Position numbers and translations under genes: made by a program. From positions 952,001 through 1,016,000 of the forward strand of contig WAEK01000007.1 in the NCBI GenBank assembly GCA_011634665.1: 64,000 bases of DNA, read 5' to 3'. The stretch is from Mortierella sp. BCC40632. Taxonomy: Eukaryota; Mortierellomycota; Mortierellomycetes; Mortierellales; Mortierellaceae. The notes under the pieces were generated by a model. The model was given only the letters and a program-made list of their open reading frames with translations. It was not told the DNA's origin and searched no databases. Below are positions 33,021 to 48,246 of the stretch, piece by piece (the first letter of the stretch is position 1; each line of letters starts with the position of its first letter).

Positions 33021-35951
33021 ATGACTCCAGTCATTAGTTCTCCTCCAGACTCGACCGCTTCCTCCGTCACTGCTGCCAACACCAAGCGCCCGTTCAAGGC
33101 CCCCAAGCAGGTCGAGGCTATTGCTGGTCTCCGTACTCTTCTTGGCCCTGATAATGAAAAGTTTGACGATGGGGTAATCAGCTCGTTCTCTCGCCTTTTC
33201 TTTTCTTTTTGCACTGGCCTTGACCAGCTCGTCTTTAACACTTGTCTACAAGTTACATGACGTCTGGTGATTTTTGTGGGACCATGGTACCCTTCTTGTG
33301 CACATGGGCGTATGGATGAGGGTTGAATACTTCTATTTTTGGGATTGCATTGTACCATGGTTCATTTGAGCATGGGGCACATGGAGATGCCTAATGAGAT
33401 GCTACAGCCCCTTCTTCCCCATGATACAATGTGGTTGGCAGTCTAATTCAATAGGTCTAACCCTTTTTGTTTTTTTGTTTTTTCCTCCTCCTCGCTTTTT
33501 ATCCCTCCAACAGGAATTGATGCGGTTCATTGTTGCCAGGAGCTATGATCTGGTAAGTGCTCTTTTGTGAAAGAAAAAAAAAAATAATGACCGCGGGAAA
33601 ATCGATATGAAAAGAGAGCAGGCGACCAAAGACCAACAATCCTGCACACGACACATTTCGATCCTGCTGCAGACGACACAGCGAGTACAGGCGGGCACTC
33701 AGGGACATGGGTGATAGTAGGCACAGAGAAGGAGAGAGAGAGAGGATGAAAGAAAAAGAGATATGCTCCTGTGACAAGGATAAACAGGATGGTTTGAACA
33801 CAGACAAGTCAATGGCTGCGCTGTGCGTTTGCGCATTTGTGTGCAATTAAGAGACGGAGAAGATCCGAAATAATATATTTGAGCAAAAAATAGACCAGGC
33901 GGCGGTGATCTCAATGATAAAGAGGATCATGGCGGTGTAGAAGAGAGAGAGAGAAAGAGGGAGCATAAATGAGGCCGCCATGGCTCAAAGGATCATGCTC
34001 ATTTGCCGCTCTTGTAGCATTTCTAAAGGGCTGCCGACAGCGGATCAGTGCTTCCCACTACATACCCAGAGAAGGGCGAAGTGTCGCGCGAGTCTCGGGC
34101 GTTTTGGCACCACTTGAATATAGATAACTGAACCCTCCTCTCTCTTGATGTCTACCTAAATTTAGCCTGCTGCAAAGACTCAGCTGCTTGCATCGCTTGA
34201 ATGGAGAAAGGCCAATAAGGTCGATGACCTTCCGGTCCCAGGATCTAACAACGCAAACGGCGTCATGTACGCCGTGCGTGGATGGCACTCTGTTCCGGAT
34301 GCAAACATCGAGGCTGGCCAGCCCAACGTGCCTGAACACGCTGTTCGCCTGCAAAAGTACATGGGCGGAAGCTGTCTCCACAAGTGGGACAAGTCTGGAA
34401 GACCGATCTATATCGAGCGCATGGTAATTGAAATTTATATTCTGAAGACAGCTGAGGACGAAAGTCAGGAGTAGCGAGAGATAGTAATGACCAGGAGACC
34501 AAAAGAGAGGGGTGGTAAGGGAGAGAGTATGATCATGATCATCATTTAACGTTCCTTCTCCTTTTCCCGCTCTACTCGTGGATTCGGAAAATAGGGTCAA
34601 CACAATGTCAAGGGTCTCGCCAAAAACGTTACTACTCCAGAACTGGTTGACTACCATATCCGTTGCAGCGAGTTTGTTCACCAAACGATCATGCCCGAGT
34701 GTGAGGAGCGATTTGGAGTTGATGATGGTGTCATTGACAAAGAGACTGTCATTTTTGACTGTACAGGCATGGGTTTCCATCGTAAGTTGGTTACTATTAT
34801 TATTTTCTTTTTTTGCTTACTCATCTAATCGAGTTCTTGATACAGAAATGAAACTTGCTGACTGCCACTTTGTGTATCCGTTAATGATCTTAGAGCTTCA
34901 TATGGAGGGTCTGAATATGCTCCGTTCGCTGACAGACATGGATCAAAAGGCGTACCCTGAACGTCTAGGAAAACTTTTCATTGTGAACTCACCCTATGTC
35001 TTCGTCAAAGTTTATTCCATGATCAAGAAGTGGCTCGACCCTGGAGGTAAATTGGCAATGGACCAGAAAAACAAAACGACAACTTGTTTGCGAATGTGTA
35101 CAATGAGCATTTTACTAATTCCTAGCTTTTGTTTAAATAGTCATCGAAAAGATCCATATCCTGGGTAAGGACTACAAGGATATTTTGTTGGAACACATCG
35201 ACCCAGAGAACTTGCCTGACTTCTTGGGTGGAGCGTGTACATGCAGCCATATGCCCGGTGGATGCGTTCCTTCAGAGATTATGAAGAACATCAAGGCTGT
35301 CCCAGCAACACCACCTGCCGTCTCTCGTGCTAACAGCAGCAACAACGCCGGTAACCTGCTTGCAGTGCCAACCTACATGCGCCCCCGATCGTCCTCAGTC
35401 GCATCAGCCAACTCGATTCAAGATTTTGTGATTCCTGGGCGACCCAAGGAGGGTATCTATCAGATAGAAACAACCATGGCCCACGGCAAGGATTGCGAAT
35501 ACGAGGTAGTGGTTGCAGACGAGGATGTCGAACATGAGCCCGAGATTATTGTAAAGTTCCGCGTCAAGGGTGTGCGTGCAGCCTGTGGCGGATTGAACTT
35601 TACTGTTGTGCGTTATGAATTTGGTGAAAAGGCTGACAGTGGCACAATGTAAGTATATGGATGAAGTTGAGTTCGAGTCCATGGCGAGATGTGAAGTGCT
35701 GTCAATGTAAAGATTCCTGACAAATTCTTTTATTATTTCTGGTCCGAAATAGTGTTGTTCCAACGACATACTATGATTTGTCCCAGTGTCCTGAGAGCGG
35801 AGACGGTGTTGAGGTCAAGTTCAGGGCTAAGCATGCAGGATTGTATGTCATGTCATGGAAGCCCGAGAACCAGCGTGGTCTTGTACAGATGGAGTATGGC
35901 GTTTCTGTGGATGGTATCCTTGGTGAACAAACTTGTACGGATTCCCCATAA
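33021..35951 (+). CDS. SEC14-like phosphatidylinositol/lipid-transfer protein with C-terminal GOLD-like domain
   Basis: Cytosolic lipid-binding protein of the CRAL-TRIO/Sec14 family. Exons 33021-33173, 33514-33552, 34166-34423, 34595-34781, 34894-35046, 35141-35648 and 35753-35951 give 498 residues, all in phase. The N-terminal helical part has ELMRFIVARSYDL and LLASLEWRKANKVDDLP. The CRAL-TRIO lobe has WDKSGRPIYIERM, VIFDCTGMGFHQ, DMDQKAYPERLGKLFIVNSP and a region with LPDFLGGACTC. The C-terminal ~190 residues (YQIETTMAHGKDCEYEVVV, LYVMSWKPENQRG) look like a GOLD domain, as in SEC14L proteins. For exon 5, using the acceptor at 34892-34893 gives HQLHMEGLNMLRSL, which fits homologues better than the earlier AG at 34845-34846. 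Intron 2 (613 bp) is long and carries GA-rich sequence. Confidence 0.92.
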
Positions 35952-36812
35952 GCTACAGCCCAGCTATCCGATCCGCAAGCTTTACTTAAAAAAAAAAAAA
36001 AAAAAAAAAAATAGCAAAGGGTGTTCTTTTGATAAGAACCAATGATGCAAGACCAATCCAAGACAGCTACCAATTGACTCGACAGAGATTAGCCTTATTG
36101 TCCATATCATACTCTTTTTTCACTACTTTTGTTGATGTTTCCTTTAGAATTCCCCTTGTCAATGGTAATTTACATACTTTTCCAAACAGAAAAGAGAGCG
36201 AGTCTTCAAGGAGAGAGAGTTTGGTGAAAGAAAGATAGAGAGAGGATACCAGTATGGTTTCAACATAAGAAAATGTGCGTGGGCTAAGTCGGAGCAAGTG
36301 CGCAGCAGCGCGATTGCGAATGAGCGGCTGGATAGGCGACTATTGCGAGCGGACGTTTATTGAACGTCATTGTCATGGAGACGACTGTGATCAGCCTATG
36401 CACTAGGAGCTCGCTAGGTTTGGGAGATGAAAGTCAGGGAAGAGGTGAGGAAAAATAGTGGGCTAGGGGAGGAAAAGAGAGAACGGTTGAGAAGTGAGTC
36501 GAAAAAGAGCGCATTTGTCAGACCCAGTCCAGGACAGTACCTTGCGGCTGTCCCCAGCAAAAAAAAAAAAAAAGAGAAAAAATAGCTGGGCGGGGCAAAC
36601 AGCGTTCTGTGTCAAGCGGGTGAGAGGAGAGGATGGACTGAGCTGCTCTGTTCTAAATCGACAGCTGGGGCCCGTTGAAGGCCATCTGTTATCACGTGGC
36701 GAGAAGGTGAGTGAACCGCCCTTTTTTTTTCTCTCTCTCTCTCGTCCCATGCGGGACGGGACCGAAAATCGCCCGCCCGGTCTGAACCGTGGCGATATCT
36801 GATGGACGCTGG

Positions 36813-36820
36813 TATATAAG
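36813..36820 (+). promoter_or_regulatory. TATA box (TATATAAG) of thioredoxin reductase
   Basis: Consensus TATATAAG, followed ~30-40 bases later by a pyrimidine-rich likely start region (CTCTCTTCACTCCTTCACC). Position fits transcription of the TRR1 gene. Confidence 0.6.
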
Positions 36821-36889
36821 AGCGCTGCGGTGTGCACTTGTGGCCATCTCTCTTCACTCCTTCACCATCACTTCGTCTCAGGACAACTA

Positions 36890-36895
36890 ATGTAA
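36890..36895 (+). promoter_or_regulatory. Start-stop upstream ORF (ATGTAA)
   Basis: First ATG after the TATA box is followed at once by TAA, and the stop overlaps a second ATG at 36895. If it is in the mRNA it is a minimal uORF that would stall initiating ribosomes upstream of the TRR1 starts. Confidence 0.45.
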
Positions 36896-37185
36896 TGACC
36901 TCTCTCATTCAGGTTTGCTTGGCTTGTTTCATCTCTCTACTTGATTATCTTTTCATCATTCTTTCTCATCCCTTTTGTCTCGCTTTCACTCTTCTCTCTC
37001 GCTGTGCTCAACGGCAGAGTAATATTTTTTTGGACGGCGAGATAGAGTTTTCGAGATCACCCATTGGTCTCCCCCCTCTTCTCCTGATCTTGATCCCCCT
37101 CATTGCCCACTCTTTGCTCTTTCCTACTTTGCTGTTCTCGTTTGTTTTCTCTTACTCCTGTTGGCCGTGTCCCGCCGATCTTTGA

Positions 37186-39141
<1,956 letters not shown>

Positions 39142-39505
39142 TCAAGTACTGGTCCCAATCGAGCACGAATGTAGATAACTGTAGAAACTGAAAGCATCAT
39201 AAACAAGACAAAAAAAAAAAGATTCTTTTCAACAATCCAGATCCTCTGCGAAGAAGGGTTTTCGTTACTCCCTATTTTTTTTTTTTCGCTCCCAACAGTT
39301 TTTTTTTATACCCCCTGTATTTTGCCTAGTGTCTTCTGAAATGTACCTTCCCTTTCTCCTTCCCAGAGAGACATTTTGTTGTTGGTCTTTATCATCTACC
39401 TGCCTTTGGATGAGTGCTTTTTTAGGTTCCGACCGCTCGGTCGCCTTTGAGCGCTTAGCATAGTCGAGGAAGGATGAGGAGCGTGCATGCTTGGGTCGTT
39501 TTTTG

Positions 39506-39536
<31 letters not shown>

Positions 39537-40294
39537 AGAAAAGAAAAATGTAATATCGAGAAGGTCTGGGACCTGGTTGGCATTTTTTTAGGATAGATCT
39601 CGAGAACGGGCGATTTTACTTACCAGCAGGGTACCTTTTTTTTTTATACAGACCATACAGACGCGCATGGGGTTTTGGGGCCTGAGAATCTAGGGAAAGG
39701 GAGATGGTTTCGGGAAAAAAGAGTCCTTGTGTGTGTGTGTGGTGGAGGAGTGGTGCATATGTCTCTCTCTCTAAGCCTCTTCCAGTTCAGGAGGAGGAAG
39801 AGAGAAGAGAGAAGAGGAAAGGGTCGTGCACAGGCGAAAAGGAGAGTCTCGTGCAAGAGAAAAAAAAAAGGGCGCGCTCATTCTCATTCTTCTTTCTCTC
39901 TTTCTCTTTTCTCCCTTCTCATCTTTCTTTTTCTCCTTCCTTCTTCTCCTCCGTTTCTTCCGTCCATCAAGTCAACATTTCCTCGACGGGACATCCTTTG
40001 TATCATTATATACCCTCGCTACTCACTGTCCAACCAGCGCCTTTGCTTTGAGTCTCATTCGATATACCCCTCTTCCTCTCTCTCACTCATTTCTTGGAGC
40101 ACAATCATCATCGACTTTTCTTTTTTTTTTTCTTTTTTTGGGAATCCGGTTGACGAAACGCCCACGCACGCCTACACACGCCCACGCACACGCCCATAAG
40201 CACACACGCCCACACGCACACCCACACACACAAAGAAAAAAAAAAAAAGAGACCACCATCATCATGGAATGCAGTTCAGGATCCCCATGATGCC
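39142..40294. other. Intergenic between TRR1 and MVP1
   Basis: A-rich and T-rich tracts, GT and CA microsatellite patches (39730-39742; 40160-40230) and a pyrimidine-rich leader. No gene. Confidence 0.5.
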
Positions 40295-41254
40295 ATGACT
40301 GCTTCCTTTGCAGCGGTGACATCCGCACCGGCCCCCTTCGAGGTCAATGACCCCTGGGGCACCACCACGGACCGAGACTTGTTAGGCTCTCAGGACTTGA
40401 GCAATATCCTTTGTAAGTGATGAAGGAAAGGAAGAATGAGAAGAAAGAGTAGAAATGTGGGTTGGAACACAGACAAAAAAAAAGTCCAAATTAAAACGCG
40501 CACAACCGCAAACGCAACAACAACAACAACAACAATAACAACAACAACAACAACAACCACTTCGCATCACCTCCGTTCACTTGTGGCGATAGTTATCTCT
40601 GACAAGAAAAAAAAAAAAAAAAAAGGGGGTGAGTGAGTGGGGGGTGAGATGAAGAAGGGTCCAACAGCCAAAAAAAAAAAAAAAATGGTGCGTGTGTGTG
40701 TGTTGGTCAGGTCGATTCCATGAGAGATGTTCTGAGAATAGGGCAAAGGGTTGAAAAAAAAAAAAAATGTATGCAAACAATGCGCTCTCCACAGTAAAAA
40801 AAAATTACTACCCACTTGTCCTGTGGGTTCTCTCTTCTCCAAGAGAGAAAAGTGAGGCGAAAGAGAGGAGGAGAGGGGAAGGAGAGGAAGAACCTCTGTG
40901 CTTTTGTGTTGTGGGAGCAGGGAAACATTCGCCGTGGCGAGGATCGTTGTGCAACCCGAGTCTTCTGCACGCCCACGTCGGATGACGAACAGTGTCTCTC
41001 ACTCCAGAGTTGGCAAAGGTACTCACTACTTTTCTTTTTTTCTTTTTTTCTTTTTTTCTTTTTCGTTTGTTCAAAATAGCGGGTATTCTTCTCCCATCGA
41101 TCTACTCGACGGCATTCGACATTGCGCAACCTGCGGGAGGCAAAATCACAGTCTCGGCTATGAACAGGATCTTGAGCGTCAGCGGTCTGCCACCAGCTGA
41201 AGTCGACAAGGTAGAGAAAAGAGAGAGAGAGAAGAGAGAGAAAGGAGTGAAAGC

Positions 41255-41301
<47 letters not shown>

Positions 41302-44300
41302 TCGAAACCGAGAGAGGGAGAAGGAGTGAATGAGCTGTCGGGTTTGCTCTCGAGAGCCACATCCGTTTGTTCATTTATGGAGCTCCGAAGACGGGAAAGA
41401 AAAAAGAAAAAAAAGTTCTAGGGCATGCGCCCAAAGGAAAAGAGTCGGGGGGAAGTGGAAAGGGAGAAAGAGTAACAAGGATCAAGAAAGGAAAGGAAGA
41501 GTCTGTCCAAATACTTATACTGAACCTCGAAAAAACCATCTCTCTTTCTTTTTTTTGCTTTGCTTTGTTCTGGTGTGTTGCCTTGAAATCATGCTAGATC
41601 CTGAGCATTGTGGTAGCGCCAACAAGGTCAAGGATAACGAAAGGAGAATGCAATGTGACCCTAGCATTGGTGGCTATGGCTCAAAAGAATATGGATCTGA
41701 CGATCGAGAACCTGATTGCCCACCGGGATGGTAAGGCGATGAGAAAAAAAAAAAATGGCGAGGACAGGGGTGGGAGGGGGGGAAGCGGAAGGTAAGGGAG
41801 AGGAGGCGGAGGCATTGGCATTTAGATTGTCAGTGCAGGAATGGACACTTACCCATGCGCAAAAAGGAGAGAAGGAGAGATATGTGTTCTGGACCAGACC
41901 GCATATTCATGTATTGCCCCTACCATAAAGCCATTCAGACTAACAAAGAGAGGGGTTTATCTATTTTTTTTTGTTTGTCTGCAAACAGACTTACCCGTCC
42001 CTCACCTCCCAGGACTGGACTTGCTCGACTTTGGAAGCATGAATGTGTCAAATTCACCAAGGATCTCGCATCCTGTCCATACAATGACCGACCCCTGGCG
42101 GAACTCTGTCATCTCCACATCTGTGCCGATCCATAGCAAGATCAACGGGAATGGATACTCGCCTATTCCGCCATCGTCGTCATCGACCATAGGCACTGTA
42201 GAGACGTTACACAGCGGTAGAGGGGGCTCACTGGCTGGACGAGTCCGAGGCGCAGGAGCGGGAGCAGGTGCAGAAGATTCAGAGGCAGCAGCAGCAGTCG
42301 TCATTGTCGATCCAGAGTCAATGCGTCGGGAAATGTACCAGTGGTTCCTGAACGTGGACACGATCCGGATCACATTTGCGCCCGAGAAAGAAGGTATTTT
42401 CTTGTTCAGACACGTCAATTACATTATCGAGTCCAAGGTAAGGAATAGACACTGCATTGACGCTGCTTGGGGATGGCCAGGAGAGGAAAGATACAAAAAG
42501 TGGAAAGGGGAGGAGGAAGGAGGGATAGCCAATCTAGGATGGAGTCTAATTCTTTGGGGACATTTTTTTTATATATATCAACAACAATAGAATCGACAAA
42601 AGACAGTTGTCAGGAGATATAGTGACTTTTACTGGATGCTCGAGGTGTTGGCCAAGAAGTATCCATACCGAACCTTGCCTAATCTTCCTCCAAAGCGCCT
42701 TGGAGGTAAACCATCAGCCACGAGTTTCCGTGTATCTGTGAGTTGGTACCTGTTTCGAAAAAAAAAAAAAAAAAAGAAAGAGTCGCTCACGAAGAGGCAT
42801 GTTTTGGCTTTCTTTTGTTCTAGTGGCAGATGATGCGTTCTTAGAACGGCGACTTCGGGGATTGACTCGGTTTATGAATGCACTGATGCGACATCCTATC
42901 TTGAGAGATGACCCCTTGGTTGAGGCGTTCCTAACAGAACCAGTGGTAAGCACAGCTTTAGTAGACTGGTTTGTACCATTACCCTTTCTTTCTTAAGACC
43001 TACTCTAATACCTCTCCCTCCTCCCCTTCTCGTGATCAAATATGAACTTTTTTTTTTTTTTTTTTTTGCCTTACAGGAGTTTGCTGTATGGAAAAAGGGT
43101 GCATCAATCTCGACCGAGGATGAGTTTAATGCCAAGTTGCCAATCCCTCGATCGCTGACATTTCACATCCCAGAGAATCTCGACACAGAATTGGAGGCAG
43201 TCAAGAAACGTTTGCCAGCATCAATCGAGTATTACCGGAGCATGGTTCATTTGTTGGATCGAGTCCAAAAGCGTGCCGAGGCCAATGCGGCTGATTTCAC
43301 GCGATACAGCATTGCTCTAAAGTATGATCCTATCGTTTTCTCTCTCTTTCTTGCTGGACAGTTTTCCCTGTACTGTCTCTTAGAGACCGTTAAGTAATCC
43401 TCTGTTATACTAATCCCTATCTTCTTTCTTACCTTCCTGCCTTCTCTTATCCCATGATGCTAATGGGAAAAAAGTGCTCTGGCAGACTGTGAACGCAAGT
43501 GTCATGTAGAGGATTGTTACAACTGCGGTCAGCTCAGTCAAGGGTACAACAAAATCAGTGGCCACCTCACTACCGTATCCACTATTCTGGACGAACAGGC
43601 ACGGGCAACACAACGGGGGATGGTCGAGTCTCTTAAGCGTCATCGAGATCTGTTGGTCTCTGTAAGTGAGTTGTTGCAGCGTCGGGATCAGTCACGGTCC
43701 AAGGAAGGCAGTGTGGCCGAGATGTTGAAAAAACGGATTGTCGCCAATGAGACAAAGTTAAAGTCCCTGAGGGCTGCTGCTGCCTCCTCGACGGCAGAAA
43801 CGAACAACACTCATGGTTCTGGAGCTGCGGCGGCTGTTGGTGGAGGAGGCAATGGTAATAGTCATGATGGACAGATTGAACGACTTGCCAATAGTATTGA
43901 CGCGGTAAGTTTTTTTCTTTTCTTTTCTTTTCTTTTTCTGGTGGTTTACCTTTGTGCTTGTCATCTGGGGAAAACATAAGGTCCACAAAGGCGTTTTTTT
44001 TTTGTCTCGGTAGGTACTGTAACCTCATATTGATCCACCTCTACTATCTCTCTTTTTCCGTTCCCCCATTACTTTCTATAGGATCGAGCAGAGTTGGAGT
44101 TACATGGTCAGAGGGCTACTCTTATTCAGAGTACGCTTTGGATGGAGATTTCATACTTTCACAAGAGTCATGCCATGATTGCGGCTATGTACCAGACGTT
44201 TGTTCATGAGCAGATGAAGACAAGCCAGAGCATGTATGACAACTGGAGAGCACTCTCACCCGTGGTCCATGACCTCCCAATGGATGTCAATGGATTCAAC

Positions 44301-44303
44301 TAA
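40295..44303 (+). CDS. MVP1: Sorting nexin MVP1 (PX-BAR, SNX8-like)
   Basis: Endosomal coat protein that binds phosphoinositides through its PX domain and bends membrane through its BAR domain. Exons 40295-40412, 41080-41210, 41598-41730, 41989-42437, 42591-42705, 42824-42945, 43077-43321, 43475-43904 and 44082-44303 give 654 residues, every phase consistent. An N-terminal EH-like helical region ([46 protein letters not shown]) precedes a Ser/Gly/Ala-rich linker. The PX domain has [30 protein letters not shown] and [17 protein letters not shown]. The BAR part includes [20 protein letters not shown] and [20 protein letters not shown]. The first intron (667 bp) is longest. Intron 7 uses an acceptor preceded by an A run (AAAAAAG). 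Met 40295 opens the frame, but an upstream exon cannot be excluded. Confidence 0.92.
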
Positions 44304-47156
44304 GAAGCCAGGAAAAAAAAAAAAAAAAAAAAAAAAAAGCAAAATGAGACAGCAGGCAAAATATCCACGGATCTAGGATCGAGACAATGGAGACTTTCTG
44401 TATGATGAAGGGTAACCTAAAGCGTGGACAAAGTTGAAAGAAAGGAGTTCAAAAGAAAAAAAAAAGAAAAAAGAAAAAGAAAAGAAAAAAGAAAAGATAG
44501 GCTAAAGACCGACCTTGTATATTTTCCTTCCCCCCCTTCACCAAGTCTTTGGTTTTTCCGGAGACAGCGGGAGGGGAACAAACTACAGAAATGCATTCAT
44601 TAAAAAAAAAAAAAAAAAGACCAAAGCATGGGGCCAACGTTTGATCGGCAATTCTATAGTGACTTTGGATTGTATTGGTCTCGATAACTGAGTAAAGATG
44701 AATGGAGTATTCCGGGGGGGGTTTGTCCACATCTCAGGACAAGGATCTTCAGAAGTAAGGAAATGAAAGAGATGGCAGAGGACACGAATGTGGATGTGTA
44801 AGAGGTGAAGGATTGGCACATGAATGTGGATAGCCAGAAGAAGGGGAGGGAGGGGTATGGACGACGTGCAAGTGGGTAACCAGGAAAGTTAGTCAAGGAG
44901 TGAAGTTAATGGAGAATGTAGAGTAGGTGGGAGGTAGGCTTGGGGCGATGAGGAGGAAGAAGAGATGGATATTATTAGTTTAGAAGGAGAAAGCAAAGCA
45001 AGAAGGAGGTTCTAAGCAGGCCAGTTTTATTACCATTCCTCTAACTCTGGCAACTACCCAAGTAACAGGCGCCGGGAAAAAAAGAAAAGAAAAGAAAAGA
45101 AAAAAAAAGGTCAATAGCTTTCCTTCTCGTCCCCGTGGGCCACGAGTAGCTCTCAACTAATGAATGCCGCCAGCTTGGTACGATCAGTTGCGACATGACT
45201 TGCAACTAAGCTCGAGAATATCCAAGAATGAAACCAACGAGTTACATTCGGAGGTATGCAAAAGAAATGGACAGCTTGGGTCCAATGCCAAGCTATTGAT
45301 CCGAGAAGATATTTCTGCTTCGCGATACTGGACAAGTTGGACCAGAGCTCTTGACGGATAGTTGCCTATTAGCAGATCGGGGCGGGTTTTTATAGGTTTT
45401 TCCGAGCCAGAACTTATTGGAGGGGGTTTACTTCAAGCAGGTCGGAAGTTTGAAGGTGAAAGTCTGTCGAGCTTGTGTCAGAAAAGGGAATCTGCACCTC
45501 CTTCATCAATGCTACCAAATGGTTTAGCGGAAAAGCAGCCAGGATATTCTACTCGAACAACCCATTACAGATTTCGGTTATTTCCTGTCTGGTGATTTGC
45601 CAAAGAGGGAAGTTTTGCCACCAAGGCGCTAGTCAAGCTGTTATCCTTCGGTAATCTTGACAGCTACTTGGGAACGGTTGGTAGAGTCGAGTTTGAGACA
45701 GCACGGTGCACTCAGAAAGGTTTCGTTTCTGGAGGGTCATTAAAAAAAAGTACTACTACACAAGCTCATGGCTCTTCATGCGAGGATCTAGCTATGGCCT
45801 TGTTTATCATAAGCGACTCATATCTATATTCCGCACCGCAGAGCGTCTATAGAAATCTACTAGGTCATTGGCATCCTTCGCACTAAAGTCTCACTCCGCA
45901 CTTCTTATTGGTCACAGACTTGACCGAGGAACCACGTCTAATCAAGCTGATACCTCATGGGCGTGATACTTAAATCTGACTTACAGAGGGACAGTGGAAA
46001 AAGGGTTGACTATCAATAAAAAGATCAGAGGTCATAATCCGGTGCGGATCAAACTGAGATAGGTCTGTAAAGTTCACGCATCATATCCGGGAGGACAATA
46101 GTCCAAGCAATGGAATAGAGACCGCCGTTTGGGAGCCCTTTTTGAATGATATCGCCCCTCTAACCGATTCTCATACGTATTACTGCTGTTGTTACTATGA
46201 TTGCGTTTACAATCTCCTGTCGTCACGATGGCGAGGAATCGAGGAGACGTATGATTTAAATTTGTTCGGGACAAGTGCAAATAACAGTCTTAGTATGGGG
46301 AGGAAGAGGACGAAGCATGGTCCCTGTCAAAGTCCTGGACTTGTCGGTATCTGAAAAAGAGCACGCTTTAAGCGAAGTGCAGAATTTTTACGGAAGCAAG
46401 AAGCTGACGCTTTACTGCAGGAGTAGGATGGGGCCTTTTACAAGGCATCCAACGTTCAAACGCGTTTACTATTTGCTTGATGAGAGGACATCGGTTGGAC
46501 TTGAAGGTTCATCTGCAAAAGTCAATGATTGAGAGCGGAGCATGTAAATAGGGCAAGAGGACAACAGTACACTAACTTCAAGACGACAGGACGATCTCAC
46601 TTTCATACGATTGCGGTTCCTGATCTTCTTGGTACAATGCTGGAACTGGGCGTCCAGTTACTCGACGGCTTTTGCCTGTAAGACCAAGTTATGTCAAGGA
46701 AAAAGGACAAGACTCGTATAGAGAAACAGAGGTAGAAAGACTAGGGACGAAATGCGAATTTTATTGCAGACTGACTGACAAGAGGACTCTAGCCGTGTCA
46801 TTATATACTATACAAGCTAAACTCATGCTTCCCGAGCACTACGCGTTCGGAAAATACAATGGAGGGATACTTTCCTGTGCCCACTGAGGGTATGTACTTG
46901 CCCGCACTCTATAGAAATATTGGGACGATGCCATGGCACAATGTTTCTGTAGGATGTATTTGTCGCATGATAGTGGTGAGCAGAGCTTGAAATAATCCGG
47001 ATGGTTGATTTCAGCTGGGGACATCAGTGTGGCATTTTCCGCAGCATCATCGGGTTCTTGGTGCCAAGGGTTTCCGCTGGATCGATCCATGATGATCAAC
47101 ATGTCTAATACAAGTTTGGAAGTTGAAAAAAAACCAAAACCAGTAGGCAAGGCACA
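44304..47156. other. 2.9 kb gene-poor region with degenerate sequence
   Basis: Starts with the MVP1 3' flank (A27 tract near 44312-44338). From ~45.1 to 46.9 kb several frames of 60-100 codons are open (for example 45611-45895 and 46275-46532) with ordinary amino-acid composition but no recognised family and no good starts. They look like decayed genes or mobile elements. At 46759-46812 the minus strand has a TATATAA then CTGCAATAAA arrangement also found at 25283-25340. Confidence 0.4.
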
Positions 47157-47553
47157 CCAACCTACCCCGTCATCACTACTCGGATGCGTGATAGGCGACC
47201 ACCTTTGCGGGTATGCCCGACCACCACCAGCCCCCCTCCCCCTCTTCTACAGTGAGAAGCGGCTCGAAGGAGAGGCTGACTGGAAGAAGAGTGATGATAC
47301 CATCAGTAATCTTCCTGACGTTCGGGCCAGGCCCAACCATTCGCGTACTGAGTAGAATGGGTAGACGCACTCACCCACCCCATCACCACTGCTCAGATGC
47401 GTGGTAGGTTGCCGCTTATGTGACCATGGCCAACCGCCACCAGCCTCTCCCCTATAGCGAAAGTGGATCGAAGAGGTACCGGGTGGAAGACATAATGTGA
47501 TACCACCGAATCTCGTCCTGACGTCCGGGCAAGGCCCAACCATTCTAGCGCAA
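47157..47553. repeat. Two diverged tandem copies of a ~190-bp unit
   Basis: Unit 1 (about 47157-47345) and unit 2 (about 47367-47553) share in order CACCCCGTCATCAC/CACCCCATCACCAC-like phrases, GATGCGTG(A/G)TAGG, ACC(A/G)CCACCAGCC, GGATCGAAG-like phrases and GGCAAGGCCCAACCATTC. On the minus strand both give MVGPxPxVR...GxITLxLP frames. No family recognised. Confidence 0.75.
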
Positions 47554-48246
47554 AAGGGTATTGGAGAAGGTTCTTACTTAATATGCTCCTACTAGAGATG
47601 AATGGACCAAAGTTACAGATAAATGAATGAAGAAAAGAGGATATGTGATCCTTCGTGACGGAGGCAACTTGGTAAAACAAAAGCAAGGATAGTCAGTCGA
47701 GGGCGATTTCGTCGGAGTAGTAGTTTCTGGTAGAGGCTAGCGGACGGAAGCACAGGATAGATGGTCCTTGTGAGAAAAAGTTTGTGTTAATAATGTTCGC
47801 TGGACAAACGCCCTGAATCGTCTGCAACAGGAGATGAATCGCTGTCAAATGCTGGTTCTCTGCTGAAGGATTGCATCGACTCGTGTGGTTCAGACAAGGT
47901 GGAGGTCACCAGCACTGAACCTAGCAATATCGATTCTGTGCTGGCTGACAAGACAAGGAACAGATCCCTTCCTGTCCAATTCCACAATGATAAGCTTTTT
48001 AATCTAAAGCGATCAATCTGAGCGATTAACGGCGATGGTGAGTCCCCAACCATGAATTCCTTGCTGGCGAAAGACTCCTGGGCAACATGTCTGCACTCTT
48101 TACCTTTGCCTGTCGGTACTTGAACAGACGCTGAGCTGCTGAGAAAATTGGACTTGTGACCAGAGGAGTGCATTCCTGGCAGCCACTTCTTTTTTTCGAG
48201 TGTCTTTAGTTCACTCCTTCCATCACTTCGCTCGCACCCCAAAAGG
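47554..48246. other. Upstream region of the MULE-like gene
   Basis: No clear gene. A 174-codon minus-strand frame (48311-47787) overlaps the first exon of the transposase gene, and a plus-strand frame to 48029 is also open. Both are unrecognised and have low confidence. Confidence 0.35.

Noticed and set aside
40980..41016. Possible 26-base extra exon in the first MVP1 intron (SLTPELAK)
   Set aside because: Including it shifts the downstream frame; skipping it restores phase exactly.
45164..46887. Several 60-85-codon frames as small genes
   Set aside because: Poor starts, no splice support and no recognised family; treated as degenerate sequence.
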